A model generated the notes under the pieces. The model searched no databases and was not told the origin of the DNA. It saw nothing but the letters and a program-made list of their open reading frames with translations. DNA of 64,000 nucleotides, taken from Aliiroseovarius sp. Z3. GTDB taxonomy: Bacteria > Pseudomonadota > Alphaproteobacteria > Rhodobacterales > Rhodobacteraceae. Shown piece by piece: positions 55,543 through 64,000 of the stretch. Location of the stretch: positions 1-64,000 of the forward strand of contig NZ_JAFMZK010000004.1 in assembly GCF_029105185.1 (NCBI RefSeq). The letters are read 5' to 3'. Position 1 is the stretch's first letter. Each line of letters opens with the position of its first letter. Made by a program: the position numbers and the translations under genes.

Positions 55543-56301
55543 TTACGGTGCACTCAGCCCCAGTTTTTTCAGTTGTGTGGCGGCGGCGGCTTCCCATTCC
55601 TCGCGCAGTTCCGCGTTCGACGAATGGCGCAGGCCGAAGGCTTGCAGCTGGCTGGCGCGGGTCGATACGTCCTTGCCGAAGCTTGCCGCCACACGGGGCC
55701 ACCAATAGTCGACGCTGGCTTGTAGATCGGACGTGCTGGTGCCGGTTTCCACCAGACGCTCGATGCCCTCGGCGGCTAGTTCGGCGTGACGGGCCTCGAT
55801 GGGTGCAACAGCGCGGAAGGCTTCTGCGAGCGGCGCATAAGAGACGCGCTTGAACTCGCTCATCTGCACGCCCACGGCCAGACCCATCAGAAGGTTCATG
55901 ACCACCGCATCCGCCCAGCCCTGCATCGGGTAGTTGAAGACCGACAGGCGCATGTCCGTGTCGGTGCGCGAGGTGCCGATATCGGCGTCGCGCGACAGAC
56001 GATCGGTCCACGGGTGGTGGTTGGCATAGCGCGCGGTGTTGGCGCCGAAATCGCCCATGATCGACAGAACCTTGTCGGCATTGTCGGTCTTTTCCAGCAC
56101 GATCTTGGCCGCTGCGATGCGTTCCTTGATGCCGGGGCCTTCGTTGATAATGTCGGCAAAGCCAGCAGCCCCTGCCAGCGCCGAGTCCACAAAGGTGGCC
56201 ATCAGGCGCATCAGTTCGGCGCGATAGCGCGCTGGGACGTTTTCGGGGTTGGTCAGGACACCGCCCTGAGCCAGATAATCGGTGATGCTCATATCAGACA
56301 T
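55543..56301 (-). CDS. Additional PF05138 (PaaA/PaaC-type) protein
   Basis: A 252-residue helical protein of the phenylacetic acid catabolic family, encoded between paaE and paaZ. The second ExxH di-iron motif is present (E169-A-R-H172), but the first is altered (E70-K-T-D73 in place of the ExxH of PaaA E91-H94). So it probably does not hold the complete di-iron site. It may be a structural paralogue of the epoxidase, like PaaC. ATG 56301 follows AAGGAG. Confidence 0.82.
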   Translation of the reverse strand: MSDMSITDYLAQGGVLTNPENVPARYRAELMRLMATFVDSALAGAAGFADIINEGPGIKERIAAAKIVLEKTDNADKVLSIMGDFGANTARYANHHPWTDRLSRDADIGTSRTDTDMRLSVFNYPMQGWADAVVMNLLMGLAVGVQMSEFKRVSYAPLAEAFRAVAPIEARHAELAAEGIERLVETGTSTSDLQASVDYWWPRVAASFGKDVSTRASQLQAFGLRHSSNAELREEWEAAAATQLKKLGLSAP

Positions 56302-56311
56302 TGGGGTCTCC

Positions 56312-57376
56312 TTACTGGTCGAAATCGACGACGATTTTGCCCGAACGCGCGAAAGACTGGCACGAGAGGACATAGCCTTTCTCGACCTCGTAATCTTCCA
56401 GCGCGTGGTTGGTGATCATGTCCACGTCGCCTTCCAGAACCTTACAGCGGCAGGTCGAGCAGACACCGGCCTTACAGGCGTAAGGGGCGTCCATGTCGTT
56501 GGCGAGGGCTGCATCCAGGATCGAGGTTTCGCCGTCCATGGTGATGGTGCGGCTGGCGCCGTCCATTGCGATCACAGCCTCGATGCCGTCGTCGGTTGCA
56601 GCGGTCGAGCTGGCGGCTTTCTTGGCCACACGGCCCGGTTGGCTAGATGCAAACAGCTCGAACTTGATCTGTGTGTCGTCCAGCCCGTGATCGCGCAGCG
56701 CCTTGGCGATGCCCAGCATCATCGGCTCGGGGCCACAGATGAACGCGGTGTCGACGGATGTGATGTCGATCCAGTTCTTGAACAGGGCGGCACATTTCGC
56801 CTCGTCCACCAACCCGGTGAACAGGTCGATTTCTTGTGCGTCGCTTTCCAGAATATGGATCACGTTGAAGCGGCCCATATAGCGGTTCTTCAGGTCTTCC
56901 AGTTCCTCGCGGAACATGATCGTGGTCACGGCTTTGTTGGCATAGACCAGCGTGAATTCCGACTGCGGTTCGCGGGCCAGCGTGGTCTTGATGATCGACA
57001 GAACCGGCGTAATGCCCGAGCCACCGGCAAAGCCCAGATAGTGGCGGTTGGTGGCGGCATCCAGCGGGATGTGGAAACTGCCCATCGGGGGCATGGCTTC
57101 GATGGTCGCGCCCGTCGCCAGTTCTTCATTGGCCCAGGTCGAGAACGCGCCGCCATCGACCCGCTTGATACCCACCTGCAGCTTGCCGTCGTCCAGACCC
57201 GAGCAGATCGAGTATGACCGGCGCAGTTCCTGCCCGTCAAAGTCGCGACGGAAGGTGATGTATTGGCCTTGGGTGAAGTCGAACGCCTCGGGGTCGTCAG
57301 GGGTCAGCGTCACCACCACCGCGTCGCGGATGGTTTTCTGGATATCGGTCACAGTAAGATTGTGGAAGCGCGCCAT
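56312..57376 (-). CDS. paaE: Phenylacetyl-CoA epoxidase, NADPH-dependent reductase subunit
   Basis: A 354-residue flavo-iron-sulfur reductase that passes electrons to PaaA. FAD motif RRSYS (52-56), NAD(P) motifs GGSGITP (118-124) and CGPEPMM (214-220), and a C-terminal plant-type [2Fe-2S] centre (C301, C306, C309, C339) are present. A Ser/Ala linker (about 252-262) joins the domains. The start at 57376 follows GGAG. Longer frames run into paaD and are rejected. Confidence 0.95.
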   Translation of the reverse strand: MARFHNLTVTDIQKTIRDAVVVTLTPDDPEAFDFTQGQYITFRRDFDGQELRRSYSICSGLDDGKLQVGIKRVDGGAFSTWANEELATGATIEAMPPMGSFHIPLDAATNRHYLGFAGGSGITPVLSIIKTTLAREPQSEFTLVYANKAVTTIMFREELEDLKNRYMGRFNVIHILESDAQEIDLFTGLVDEAKCAALFKNWIDITSVDTAFICGPEPMMLGIAKALRDHGLDDTQIKFELFASSQPGRVAKKAASSTAATDDGIEAVIAMDGASRTITMDGETSILDAALANDMDAPYACKAGVCSTCRCKVLEGDVDMITNHALEDYEVEKGYVLSCQSFARSGKIVVDFDQ

Positions 57377-57395
57377 ATTGGGTCTCCTCAGTGCG

Positions 57396-57857
57396 TTAGA
57401 TGCACTTGAAATAGTCAAAGGGTTCAAGGCAGTCGCGGCATCGCCAGAGTGCCTTGCATGGGGTCGAGCCAAACTGGCTGGTGCGTTCCAGATTATGGCC
57501 GCCGCAATTGGGGCAGCGGTCTGGTTCACCTTTGGGCGAGGGCGGGGCGATGCCGTATTCTTCAAGCTTCGCGCGGCCCTTGTCCGACAGCCAGTCGGTG
57601 GTCCACGGGGGGGACAGTTGTTGTGTCAGGGTCAGCTTCTCGATCCCGCGGTCGCGCAACGCGGTTTCGATATCGAAGTTGATCACGGACGTGGCCGGGC
57701 AGCCGGAATAGGTGGGGGTGACGGCAACCTGCAGGGTGTCGCCCTTCCATTTCACATCCCGGATGATGCCCAGATCAACCAGCGAGATCACGGGGATCTC
57801 GGGGTCGGGCACCTGATCCAGCCAATCCCAGATCGTATCAACTGACGGCTGACCCAT
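57396..57857 (-). CDS. paaD: Phenylacetate-CoA oxygenase subunit PaaD
   Basis: A 153-residue protein. An N-terminal MIP18/DUF59 domain (DQVPDPEIPVISLVDLGIIRDV) is followed by a four-cysteine motif (CPNCGG ... CRDCLEPFDYFKCI) that could bind zinc or iron. It is thought to help mature the iron sites of the oxygenase (family knowledge). It starts one base after paaC ends. Confidence 0.93.
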   Translation of the reverse strand: MGQPSVDTIWDWLDQVPDPEIPVISLVDLGIIRDVKWKGDTLQVAVTPTYSGCPATSVINFDIETALRDRGIEKLTLTQQLSPPWTTDWLSDKGRAKLEEYGIAPPSPKGEPDRCPNCGGHNLERTSQFGSTPCKALWRCRDCLEPFDYFKCI

Positions 57858-57858
57858 C

Positions 57859-58620
57859 TTACCAGGTCGCGCCCGGATAGGCGCGCTGCAGCCATTGCAT
57901 CTGGGTCAGCAGATGGCCCAGATGTTCGGTGTGCATATAGCCCGTGCGCCCGCCCTTGTGGTGGAACGTGTCGGTCGGGATGGTCAGGGTTGCTTGGCCC
58001 AGAACCTTAGCCACCAGCGCATCGTATTCTTCGCGCAAGCTTGCAGGGTCGGGGGCAATGCCTGCCTTGACCATGGCCGCATCAACCTCGTCGCTGTCAA
58101 ACATCTCGCCCACATAGGGCCAGAGGTAATCGAGCGCGGCCTGCATGCGGGCATGGCTTTCCTCGGTCCCGTCACCAAGGCCAACAACCGTGTCGCCCGA
58201 GCGTTCCACGTGATAGGCCACTTCTTTCGACGCCTTGGCCGCGATTTCGGCCACGCGTGCGTCGGACGACGTCATCAGGCGCCCCAGCATGATCGAGGAC
58301 CACGCGTCATAAAGGAATTGACGCATCAGGGTCTGACCGAAGTCACCATTGGGCAGCTCACACAGCAGCACGTTGCGGAAATCCCAAGCATCGCGCAGGA
58401 AGGCCAAGTCATCGGCCGTGCGGCCCTTGCCTTCGACTTCACCCGCAAGGCCCAGCCAAAACTGTGTCTGCCCGATCAGATCCAGCGCGGTGTTGGCCAG
58501 AGCGATATCTTCTTCCAGCACCGGCGAATGGCCACACCATTCACTGACGCGGTGGCCGAGGATCAGGCTGTTGTCGCCCATCCGCAGCAGGAATTCGAAA
58601 AGAGCGTTCTGATCAGCCAT
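57859..58620 (-). CDS. paaC: Phenylacetyl-CoA epoxidase, structural subunit PaaC
   Basis: A 253-residue PF05138 protein (LLRMGDNSLILGHRVSEWCGHSPVLEEDIAL) that pairs with PaaA in the PaaABCE core as a non-catalytic partner. Length is usual. The start overlaps the paaB stop (TAATG). Confidence 0.94.
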   Translation of the reverse strand: MADQNALFEFLLRMGDNSLILGHRVSEWCGHSPVLEEDIALANTALDLIGQTQFWLGLAGEVEGKGRTADDLAFLRDAWDFRNVLLCELPNGDFGQTLMRQFLYDAWSSIMLGRLMTSSDARVAEIAAKASKEVAYHVERSGDTVVGLGDGTEESHARMQAALDYLWPYVGEMFDSDEVDAAMVKAGIAPDPASLREEYDALVAKVLGQATLTIPTDTFHHKGGRTGYMHTEHLGHLLTQMQWLQRAYPGATW

Positions 58621-58904
58621 TACATGTGCCCCACTTCTTCAGGGATGTCGAAGAAGGTCGGGTGACGATAGACCTTCGAGTTCGAAGGCTCGTAGAGCGG
58701 ACCTTTTTCTTCGGGGCTGGAGGCTGCGATATGCTGTGCTTCCACCACCCAGATCGACACGCCTTCGTTGCGACGGGTATAGACGTCGCGGGCGTTCTTG
58801 ATTGCCATTTCGGCGTCCGGCGCGTGCAGGCTGCCCACGTGACGGTGGCTCAACCCGTGCTGGCCGCGGATAAATACTTCCCAGAGGGGCCATTCTTTCG
58901 ACAT
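58620..58904 (-). CDS. paaB: Phenylacetyl-CoA epoxidase subunit PaaB
   Basis: A 94-residue subunit (MSKEWPLWEVFIRGQHGLSH...). The family pattern is clear, including VGSLHAPDAEMAIKNARDVY and VYRHPTFFDIP. It links PaaAC units. Start 58904 is chosen since it begins with the conserved W-EVF-R motif; longer frames run into paaA. Confidence 0.95.
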   Translation of the reverse strand: MSKEWPLWEVFIRGQHGLSHRHVGSLHAPDAEMAIKNARDVYTRRNEGVSIWVVEAQHIAASSPEEKGPLYEPSNSKVYRHPTFFDIPEEVGHM

Positions 58905-58915
58905 GTGATCTCTCC

Positions 58916-59908
58916 TTATTCGGCGGCTGTGCGCGTTGCTGATTTTTTGCGGGCATGGGCCAGAAGGCCGTCGCGTACCCATGCGCCGTCTTCCCAAGCG
59001 GCCACGCGGGCGTCCATCCGGTCGACATTGCAGGGGCCCTTGCCCTTGATGACGTTGAAGAACTCGGCCCAGTCGGGTTCCGAGAAGTCGTGCGCGCCAC
59101 GTTCTTCGTTCCATTTCAGGTTTTCGTCCGGGATGGTCAGGCCAAGATATTTCGCCTGCGGCACGGTCTGATCGACAAAACGCTGGCGCAGTTCGTCATT
59201 GGTGTCGATCTTGATTTTCCATGCCAACGATTGCGCGGAATGCACGCTGTCCTTGTCGGATGGGCCGAACATCATCAGCGACGGATACCAGAAACGGTTC
59301 AGCGCGTCCTGCGCCATGCGGCGCTGGGCGTCACTGCCTTGCGCCATCTTCATCATGATGTCGTAGCCTTGGCGCTGGTGGAAGCTTTCTTCTTTACAGA
59401 TGCGGATCATGGCACGTGAGTAAGGGCCATATGACGTCCGCTGCAGCGGCACCTGGTTCATAATCGCCGCCCCATCAACCAGCCAGCCAACCGCGCCAAT
59501 ATCGGCCCAGTTCAGGGTGGGATAGTTGAAGATGGACGAGTATTTCATCCGGCCTGACAGAAGCTCCTCGGTCAGTTCGTCACGGGTGACGCCCAGCGTT
59601 TCAGCTGCGCAATAAAGATATAGCCCGTGTCCGGCCTCGTCCTGCACCTTGGCCAGAAGGATCGCCTTGCGCTCCAACGTGGGCGCGCGGGTGATCCAGT
59701 TGCCTTCCGGCAGCTGGCCGACGATCTCGGAATGGGCGTGCTGACCGATCTGACGGATCAGCGTGGCGCGGTAGTCGTCCGGCATCCAGTCCTTCGGTTC
59801 AATCTTCTCATCACGGTCCACGCGATCTTGAAAATTTCTTTCCTCGTCAGACATTTCCTCGCGGGTCTTCACGCCAGTGCCTGCGGTTTTCACCAGTTGA
59901 GCATACAT
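58916..59908 (-). CDS. paaA: Phenylacetyl-CoA 1,2-epoxidase catalytic subunit
   Basis: A 330-residue di-iron monooxygenase subunit that forms ring 1,2-epoxyphenylacetyl-CoA. The two ExxH motifs are complete: E91-A-G-H94 (QDEAGHG) and E174-S-F-H177. E61 (HAHSEIVG) and D136 (NWADIGA) add ligands. The start at 59908 leaves a 2-bp gap after pcaF. Length fits the family. Confidence 0.96.
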   Translation of the reverse strand: MYAQLVKTAGTGVKTREEMSDEERNFQDRVDRDEKIEPKDWMPDDYRATLIRQIGQHAHSEIVGQLPEGNWITRAPTLERKAILLAKVQDEAGHGLYLYCAAETLGVTRDELTEELLSGRMKYSSIFNYPTLNWADIGAVGWLVDGAAIMNQVPLQRTSYGPYSRAMIRICKEESFHQRQGYDIMMKMAQGSDAQRRMAQDALNRFWYPSLMMFGPSDKDSVHSAQSLAWKIKIDTNDELRQRFVDQTVPQAKYLGLTIPDENLKWNEERGAHDFSEPDWAEFFNVIKGKGPCNVDRMDARVAAWEDGAWVRDGLLAHARKKSATRTAAE

Positions 59909-59910
59909 GG

Positions 59911-61113
59911 TCAGATCCTTTCCAGAATAAGGGCAACGCCTTGGCCGACGCCGACGCACATGGTGCAGAGCGCATAGCGCCCGCCGGTGCGTTTCAGTTG
60001 ATAGGCCGCTGTCAGAACAAGCCGCGCGCCCGACATGCCCAGCGGGTGTCCAAGCGCGATGGCGCCGCCATTGGGGTTCACGCGCGGATCATCATCCGCA
60101 ACGCCCAGTTCGCGCAATGTGGCCAGCCCTTGGGCCGCAAATGCTTCGTTCAATTCTATCACATCCATCTGGTCGATGGTTAGACCTGCTTTTGCCAACA
60201 CCTTGCGGCTGGCCGGGACAGGGCCGATGCCCATGACGCGGGGGGGCACACCTGCGGCCTGCATCCCGACCACGCGGGCCATCGGGGTCAGCTTGTTCTT
60301 CGCGGCGGCGGCTTCGGACGCGATCAGCATCGCCGCCGCCCCGTCATTGACGCCAGACGCATTGCCTGCTGTTACCGTCAGGTCGGGGCCATTCACACCT
60401 TTCAGACCGGCCAGCTTTTCAGCCGTTGTGCCGGGGCGCGGGTGTTCATCTGTGTCGACCACAATCGGATCACCCCTGCGCTGCGGGATCGTCACCGGAG
60501 TAATCTCATCCGTGAATATCCCGGCGTCGTGCGCAGCGGCCCAACGGGCCTGGCTTCGGGCGGCAAAAGCGTCCTGATCTTCGCGGCTTACAGCGTAATC
60601 TTCGGCGACATTGTCAGCCGTTTGTGGCATCGAGTGGGTGCCGTGCATCTTGTCCATTTTCGGGTTCACAAAGCGCCAGCCGATGGTGGTATCGTAAACC
60701 GCATTGGCGCGGGTAAACGCGCTGGTGGCCTTGGGCATCACGAAGGGCGCGCGGCTCATGCTTTCGACGCCACCGGCGATGCAAAGGTCATAGTCGCCCG
60801 CCTTGATCCCGCGCGCCGCCATGCCGACCGCATCCATGCCCGATGCACACAGGCGGTTGATGGTTGTGCCGGGAACGTCCACAGGCAGCCCCGCCAGAAG
60901 GGCCGCCATGCGCGCCACGTTGCGATTGTCTTCGCCCGCCTGATTGGCTGATCCATAAAGCACGTCGTCCACCGACGACCAGTCCACGTCTGGATTGCGT
61001 TCCATCAGGGTGGCAATGGGTATCGCGGCCAAATCGTCGGCCCGCACTTGCGACAGGGCACCACCGTATCGCCCGATTGGGGTGCGAATGGCTTCGCAGA
61101 TCAAAGCGTTCAT
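59911..61113 (-). CDS. pcaF: 3-oxoadipyl-CoA / 3-oxo-5,6-dehydrosuberyl-CoA thiolase
   Basis: A 400-residue thiolase. Nucleophile C89 ([10 protein letters not shown]), the [11 protein letters not shown] histidine and the C-terminal cysteine in [11 protein letters not shown] complete the active site. It probably performs the thiolysis steps of the phenylacetate route; the ORF opens with the family sequence [24 protein letters not shown] precedes the ATG. It is the first gene of the operon and could equally be called paaJ. Confidence 0.93.
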   Translation of the reverse strand: MNALICEAIRTPIGRYGGALSQVRADDLAAIPIATLMERNPDVDWSSVDDVLYGSANQAGEDNRNVARMAALLAGLPVDVPGTTINRLCASGMDAVGMAARGIKAGDYDLCIAGGVESMSRAPFVMPKATSAFTRANAVYDTTIGWRFVNPKMDKMHGTHSMPQTADNVAEDYAVSREDQDAFAARSQARWAAAHDAGIFTDEITPVTIPQRRGDPIVVDTDEHPRPGTTAEKLAGLKGVNGPDLTVTAGNASGVNDGAAAMLIASEAAAAKNKLTPMARVVGMQAAGVPPRVMGIGPVPASRKVLAKAGLTIDQMDVIELNEAFAAQGLATLRELGVADDDPRVNPNGGAIALGHPLGMSGARLVLTAAYQLKRTGGRYALCTMCVGVGQGVALILERI

Positions 61114-61150
61114 ATGGTCCTCCCAAACCGAAAAATGTGCTCAACTAAAG

Positions 61151-61165
61151 CTGACCGTTTGGTCG
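61151..61165. promoter_or_regulatory. Candidate operator upstream of the paa operon
   Basis: On the minus strand the sequence reads CGACCAAACGGTCAG, 38 bp before the pcaF start codon. It matches the centre of the 24-bp palindrome at 43557 (CGACCAATTGGTCG) except at the spacer and one outer base. TGATTCG at 61182-61188 resembles the core I recall for E. coli PaaX sites. Confidence 0.45.
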
Positions 61166-61202
61166 ATAATACGTGCGGCAATGATTCGGAGCAAGAGGAT
61201 AT

Positions 61203-61238
61203 GTTACAGAATTTCCCCTCTCAAAAGGAAATTGTAAC
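61203..61238. promoter_or_regulatory. Interrupted inverted repeat between AEC transporter and paa operon
   Basis: GTTACA-GA-ATTTCC pairs with GGAAAT-TGTAAC: 12 bp with a 2-nt bulge and a 10-nt loop. It lies ~90 bp upstream of pcaF and 32 bp after the AEC gene stop. There is no T-run, so an operator is as likely as a terminator. Confidence 0.45.
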
Positions 61239-61269
61239 GTGCGGTTATGATGTCGGGTTGTCCGGTGGT

Positions 61270-62211
61270 CTAGAAGCCAGAGGCCGCCAGCAATGCCAGC
61301 CATGCCCAAGCGGTTAGCACTGACAGTCCGGTTGCCACCAATACCGTCGTTGCTGCCACGCGTTTCCCCACGCCATAGAGATTGGCAAAGATATAGGCGT
61401 TTATGCCAGGCGCGGATGCGGCCGTAACAATGGCCGAGCGGAACTGGTCAACATTCAAGCCAAATGCGAGACCCAGCCCCCATGTGATTGCTGGATGCAG
61501 GAAAAGCGAGATCAGGCACAAATAGCTGACGATCCGCAAATCTCCCTCAGGTCGGTAGCGGTAAAGGACGCCACCAAGTGCAAAAAGGGCAGTGGGCAGG
61601 GCCGCGCGGCCCAGCAGGTTCAGCGCTTCGACCAAAACGCCCGGCATTGGAATGTGCAGCAGGTTCACGACGAACCCGGCGGCAATCGCCAGTACCAGCA
61701 TGTTGCGCGTCATCGCCCGGGTGATCTGGCTCAGGGTTTCCAACGGTCCGGCGCCTTGGGCGCGGGCGATCTCCATCGCGGTGATACCGATCGCGTAGCA
61801 GATCGGAGCGTGGATCGAGATAATGGCATAGTTTCCCGCCAAGGCGTCCGGCCCGAAGGCGCGCTCGGTGATGGGCAGACCCAGCAACAACGAGTTTGAA
61901 AACAGGGTTACGAACCCGAAGGCCACCGCGTCCGGCCAGGGACGTCCAAACAAAAGGCGCGCGCCCAACAGGCCAGCAAAAAAACCTGACACCGCGCCGG
62001 TATAGAAGCTGCCCAGAAGGGCCAGGTCAAATTCGGCACCGAGGTCCAAACGGGCGATGGCCAGAAACAGCAGGCAGGGAATGGCAACCGACTGTGCAAA
62101 GCGCATCAATCCGTCGATCGCCCCATCGTCCAACATCTGCCGCCAGCGCACCAGATAGCCAAACCCGATCACCAAAAAGACCGGCAGGACGATGTTCACC
62201 AGCGTGCTCAT
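61270..62211 (-). CDS. AEC-family (auxin efflux carrier-like) transporter
   Basis: A 313-residue inner-membrane protein with about ten helices in two five-helix halves. The N-terminus (MSTLVNIVLPVFLVIGFGYLVRW) and the NSLLLGLPI motif fit the family. Bacterial members export or exchange dicarboxylates such as malate or malonate; the substrate here is unknown. The start overlaps the MBL-hydrolase stop (ATGA). It ends the holB-tatD-MBL cluster. Confidence 0.88.
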   Translation of the reverse strand: MSTLVNIVLPVFLVIGFGYLVRWRQMLDDGAIDGLMRFAQSVAIPCLLFLAIARLDLGAEFDLALLGSFYTGAVSGFFAGLLGARLLFGRPWPDAVAFGFVTLFSNSLLLGLPITERAFGPDALAGNYAIISIHAPICYAIGITAMEIARAQGAGPLETLSQITRAMTRNMLVLAIAAGFVVNLLHIPMPGVLVEALNLLGRAALPTALFALGGVLYRYRPEGDLRIVSYLCLISLFLHPAITWGLGLAFGLNVDQFRSAIVTAASAPGINAYIFANLYGVGKRVAATTVLVATGLSVLTAWAWLALLAASGF

Positions 62212-63020
62212 TCAAGTGGAATGCGGATGGTCATTCCGTCATAGGCTGGGGTGATGTGTGGGGGCGTTTCGGCATCGACCGTGGCATGGTCCAGGTCGAT
62301 ATGCATGTTGGTCAGCACACCTTGCCGGGCACCAACGCGGTCGATCCATTCCAGCGTCTGGTCAAGATGGAAATGTGTGGGGTGTGGCGACCGGCGCAGG
62401 GCATCCAGCACGAAAACATCCAGATCCTGAAGCAGCGGCAACACCTCGTCGGGGATCTCGTTCACGTCGGGCAAATACACCAATCCGCCGATGCGAAATC
62501 CCAGTGAATCCATCATTCCGTGACGCACCTCGAACGGCGTCATGCGGATGTCGCCACCTACACCGCCAATAACCACATCGCCCTTGCCAACATTGATCGA
62601 ATGAAGATCCAGAATGGGCGGATAGCTCGACCCCTCGGGTTGCACAAACGCATAGCTGAACCGCGCCAATAGGGCCTCTTGCGTCGGACCATCCGCCCAG
62701 ACGGGCAGACGCCGTTTCATGTTGAACACCACCATGCGCAGATCGTCGATGCCATGGGTGTGGTCCGCATGGCTATGAGTGAACACGACCCCGTCCAGCG
62801 TACCGACCCCTGCCGCCAAAAGCTGGTGGCGCATATCAGGGGACGTGTCGATCAGCACGCGGGTGACGCCACCATCGTCACCGGTGCGGGTAACAAGCGC
62901 CGAACAGCGGGTGCGGGTGTTCTTGGGATTGTCGGGGTCGCAATCCCCCCAGTGACCGCCCAGCCGGGGCACGCCCCCGGACGAACCGCATCCCAATATG
63001 GTGAAGTCGATCTTTGCCAT
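62208..63020 (-). CDS. Metallo-beta-lactamase-fold hydrolase (PhnP-like)
   Basis: A 270-residue metal-dependent phosphodiesterase-like protein. The HSHADH motif is at 82-87, with later ligands in FEVRHGMMDSLG, LPDVNEIP and a final His (PTHFHLDQT). The N-terminus ILGCGSSGGVPRLGGHWGDC is typical of this tatD-linked group. ATG 63020 overlaps the tatD stop (TGATG); ATG 63023 is also possible. Substrate unknown. Confidence 0.88.
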   Translation of the reverse strand: MAKIDFTILGCGSSGGVPRLGGHWGDCDPDNPKNTRTRCSALVTRTGDDGGVTRVLIDTSPDMRHQLLAAGVGTLDGVVFTHSHADHTHGIDDLRMVVFNMKRRLPVWADGPTQEALLARFSYAFVQPEGSSYPPILDLHSINVGKGDVVIGGVGGDIRMTPFEVRHGMMDSLGFRIGGLVYLPDVNEIPDEVLPLLQDLDVFVLDALRRSPHPTHFHLDQTLEWIDRVGARQGVLTNMHIDLDHATVDAETPPHITPAYDGMTIRIPLE

Positions 63021-63823
63021 CATACCCCCACCGTATGGGCCGCAGCTTTCGAGAATAACCGGTCGAAATTGGCTTGGGTTTGGGCGGCGAAATCTGCGTA
63101 GGGCAGGCCAAACACCTCGGCCCCGACCCTGGCCGTATGGGCGGAGTAGGCCGGTTCGTTGCGTCGACCACGATGAGGCGGCGGGGCAAGATAGGGCGCA
63201 TCCGTTTCAACCAGAATACGGTCCACCGGCGCGGCCGCGAAAATGTCGCGCAGGTCTTGACTGCGCGGGAATGTGGCGATGCCGGACATGGACAGATAGA
63301 AACCAAGGTCCAGTGCGGCCTTCGCAAGCTCAGCCCCCGAGCTGAAACAATGCATGACACAGGAATAGGCACCGATCTTGTGTTCTTCCGTCAGAATGCG
63401 GGCCATGTCCTCGTCCGCGTCACGCGAATGGATGATCAGCGGCAGACCTGTTTCACGCGCTGCCTGAATGTGAACGCGCAGGCTTTCGATCTGCGCCTCG
63501 CGGCTGTCAGCCGTGTAATGATAATCCAAGCCACTTTCGCCAATGCCGACAAACTTCGGATGGTCCGCCAGCGCGATCAGCTCATCAACCGTCACCATTG
63601 GTTCCGACGCTACGCTCATCGGATGGGTGGCTGCTGCGAAGAACACCGGGTCATACGTCTCGGCAATCGCGCGCACCTGATCCAGGTTCGACATCTTGGT
63701 GCAGATCGTCACCATGCGCGTCACGCCGGCTTCGGCAGCCCGCGCGATCACTTGATCCAGCTCGCCTTCGAAATCCGGAAAATCCAGATGGCAATGGCTG
63801 TCGGTGATCCGGGGCGTGCTCAT
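63020..63823 (-). CDS. TatD-family metal-dependent hydrolase
   Basis: A 267-residue TIM-barrel nuclease-like enzyme. Metal ligands are visible in DSHCHLDF (H10, H12), GESGLDYHY (E), IIHSRDAD (H), CVMHCFSSG (H) and VETDAPYL (D). TatD/YcfH proteins are Mg-dependent DNases. The start at 63823 begins with the conserved barrel strand. holB lies immediately upstream. Confidence 0.92.
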   Translation of the reverse strand: MSTPRITDSHCHLDFPDFEGELDQVIARAAEAGVTRMVTICTKMSNLDQVRAIAETYDPVFFAAATHPMSVASEPMVTVDELIALADHPKFVGIGESGLDYHYTADSREAQIESLRVHIQAARETGLPLIIHSRDADEDMARILTEEHKIGAYSCVMHCFSSGAELAKAALDLGFYLSMSGIATFPRSQDLRDIFAAAPVDRILVETDAPYLAPPPHRGRRNEPAYSAHTARVGAEVFGLPYADFAAQTQANFDRLFSKAAAHTVGV

Positions 63824-63839
63824 AAGGGGCGTCCTTGCC

Positions 63840-64000
63840 TCAGGCGGCTTGGCGCGCCGCCGTGTCGTTGATCCTGAAAACCATATCAAGGATGAGCGCG
63901 GCAGGGTCAAGGTTCACAGCGCGACCATGGTTGGCGCGGGCCGACAGCTCTTGTTGCAGACTGGCCCAAGCGCGGGCTGCATCAGGGCCGGGCGACAGGC
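63840..64000 (-). CDS. holB: DNA polymerase III delta-prime subunit, C-terminal fragment
   Basis: A 53-residue C-terminal piece; the rest runs off the right window edge. Reading from the edge gives a helical segment with the conserved stretch RAVNLDPAALILDMVF and RINDTAA, which fits the C-terminus of alphaproteobacterial delta-prime. The position just before tatD supports this. The complete protein is part of the clamp loader. Confidence 0.72.
   Translation of the reverse strand, partial: LSPGPDAARAWASLQQELSARANHGRAVNLDPAALILDMVFRINDTAARQAA

Overview
The window reads as a chromosomal segment of an alphaproteobacterium of the Rhodobacteraceae (Roseobacter group). This rests on protein families and gene order: the run NDUFA12-like subunit / mlaD / DUF2155 / aat / accC / accB, a GapR-type (DUF2312) nucleoid protein, an ScfR-type regulator, a symporter-histidine kinase fusion, and holB-tatD-MBL hydrolase. 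Most of the window is GC-rich. The first ~10.9 kb is visibly more A+T-rich and looks like an acquired defence island.

Layout. 1-10.9 kb: an octamer tandem repeat at the window edge, three small unknown genes, then a tightly packed type I restriction-modification locus (hsdR, hsdS, a GIY-YIG/DUF4357 protein, hsdM) followed by a large PHP + SMC-like ATPase gene. 10.9-16.5 kb (minus strand): a polar amino-acid ABC importer, then a two-gene type I secretion module (ABC exporter and HlyD adaptor) with no obvious substrate. 17.0-22.2 kb: a PPP-family phosphoesterase and a MacB/FtsX-type ABC trio. 22.4-28.4 kb: creatinase followed by a complete Pot-type (spermidine/putrescine family) ABC importer. 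28.6-30.7 kb: clpP and clpX. 30.9-34.6 kb: NDUFA12-like protein, mlaD, DUF2155 protein, then aat, accC and accB on the other strand. 34.8-42.8 kb: small proteins, a PAS-LuxR regulator, an ScfR-like regulator without a normal start codon, a receiver / membrane protein / symporter-kinase operon and a FliM/FliN-like protein. 42.9-49.2 kb: DksA-like protein, a FadJ-type bifunctional enzyme with a perfect 24-bp palindrome upstream, gapR, an orphan iron-type ABC permease and tRNA-Thr(TGT). 49.5-52.6 kb (minus): an arsenate operon in which an ArsR-ArsC fusion, a GAPDH and ArsJ overlap by 4 bp each. 52.7-61.1 kb (minus): the phenylacetate operon pcaF-paaA-B-C-D-E, an extra PF05138 protein, paaZ and a paaX-like regulator. 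61.3-64 kb (minus): holB (partial), tatD, an MBL hydrolase and an AEC transporter.

How parts may work together. The hsd locus and the PHP-SMC protein probably form one defence unit. The ars operon encodes detoxification by making and exporting 1-arseno-3-phosphoglycerate. The paa cluster covers epoxidation of phenylacetyl-CoA, ring opening and the final thiolysis; the ligase (paaK) and isomerase (paaG) are not in this window. The FadJ-type gene and the paa promoter region share a CGACCAA-NN-GGTC-type inverted repeat, which suggests a common regulator (inference). No CRISPR array, integrase, transposase or rRNA was seen.
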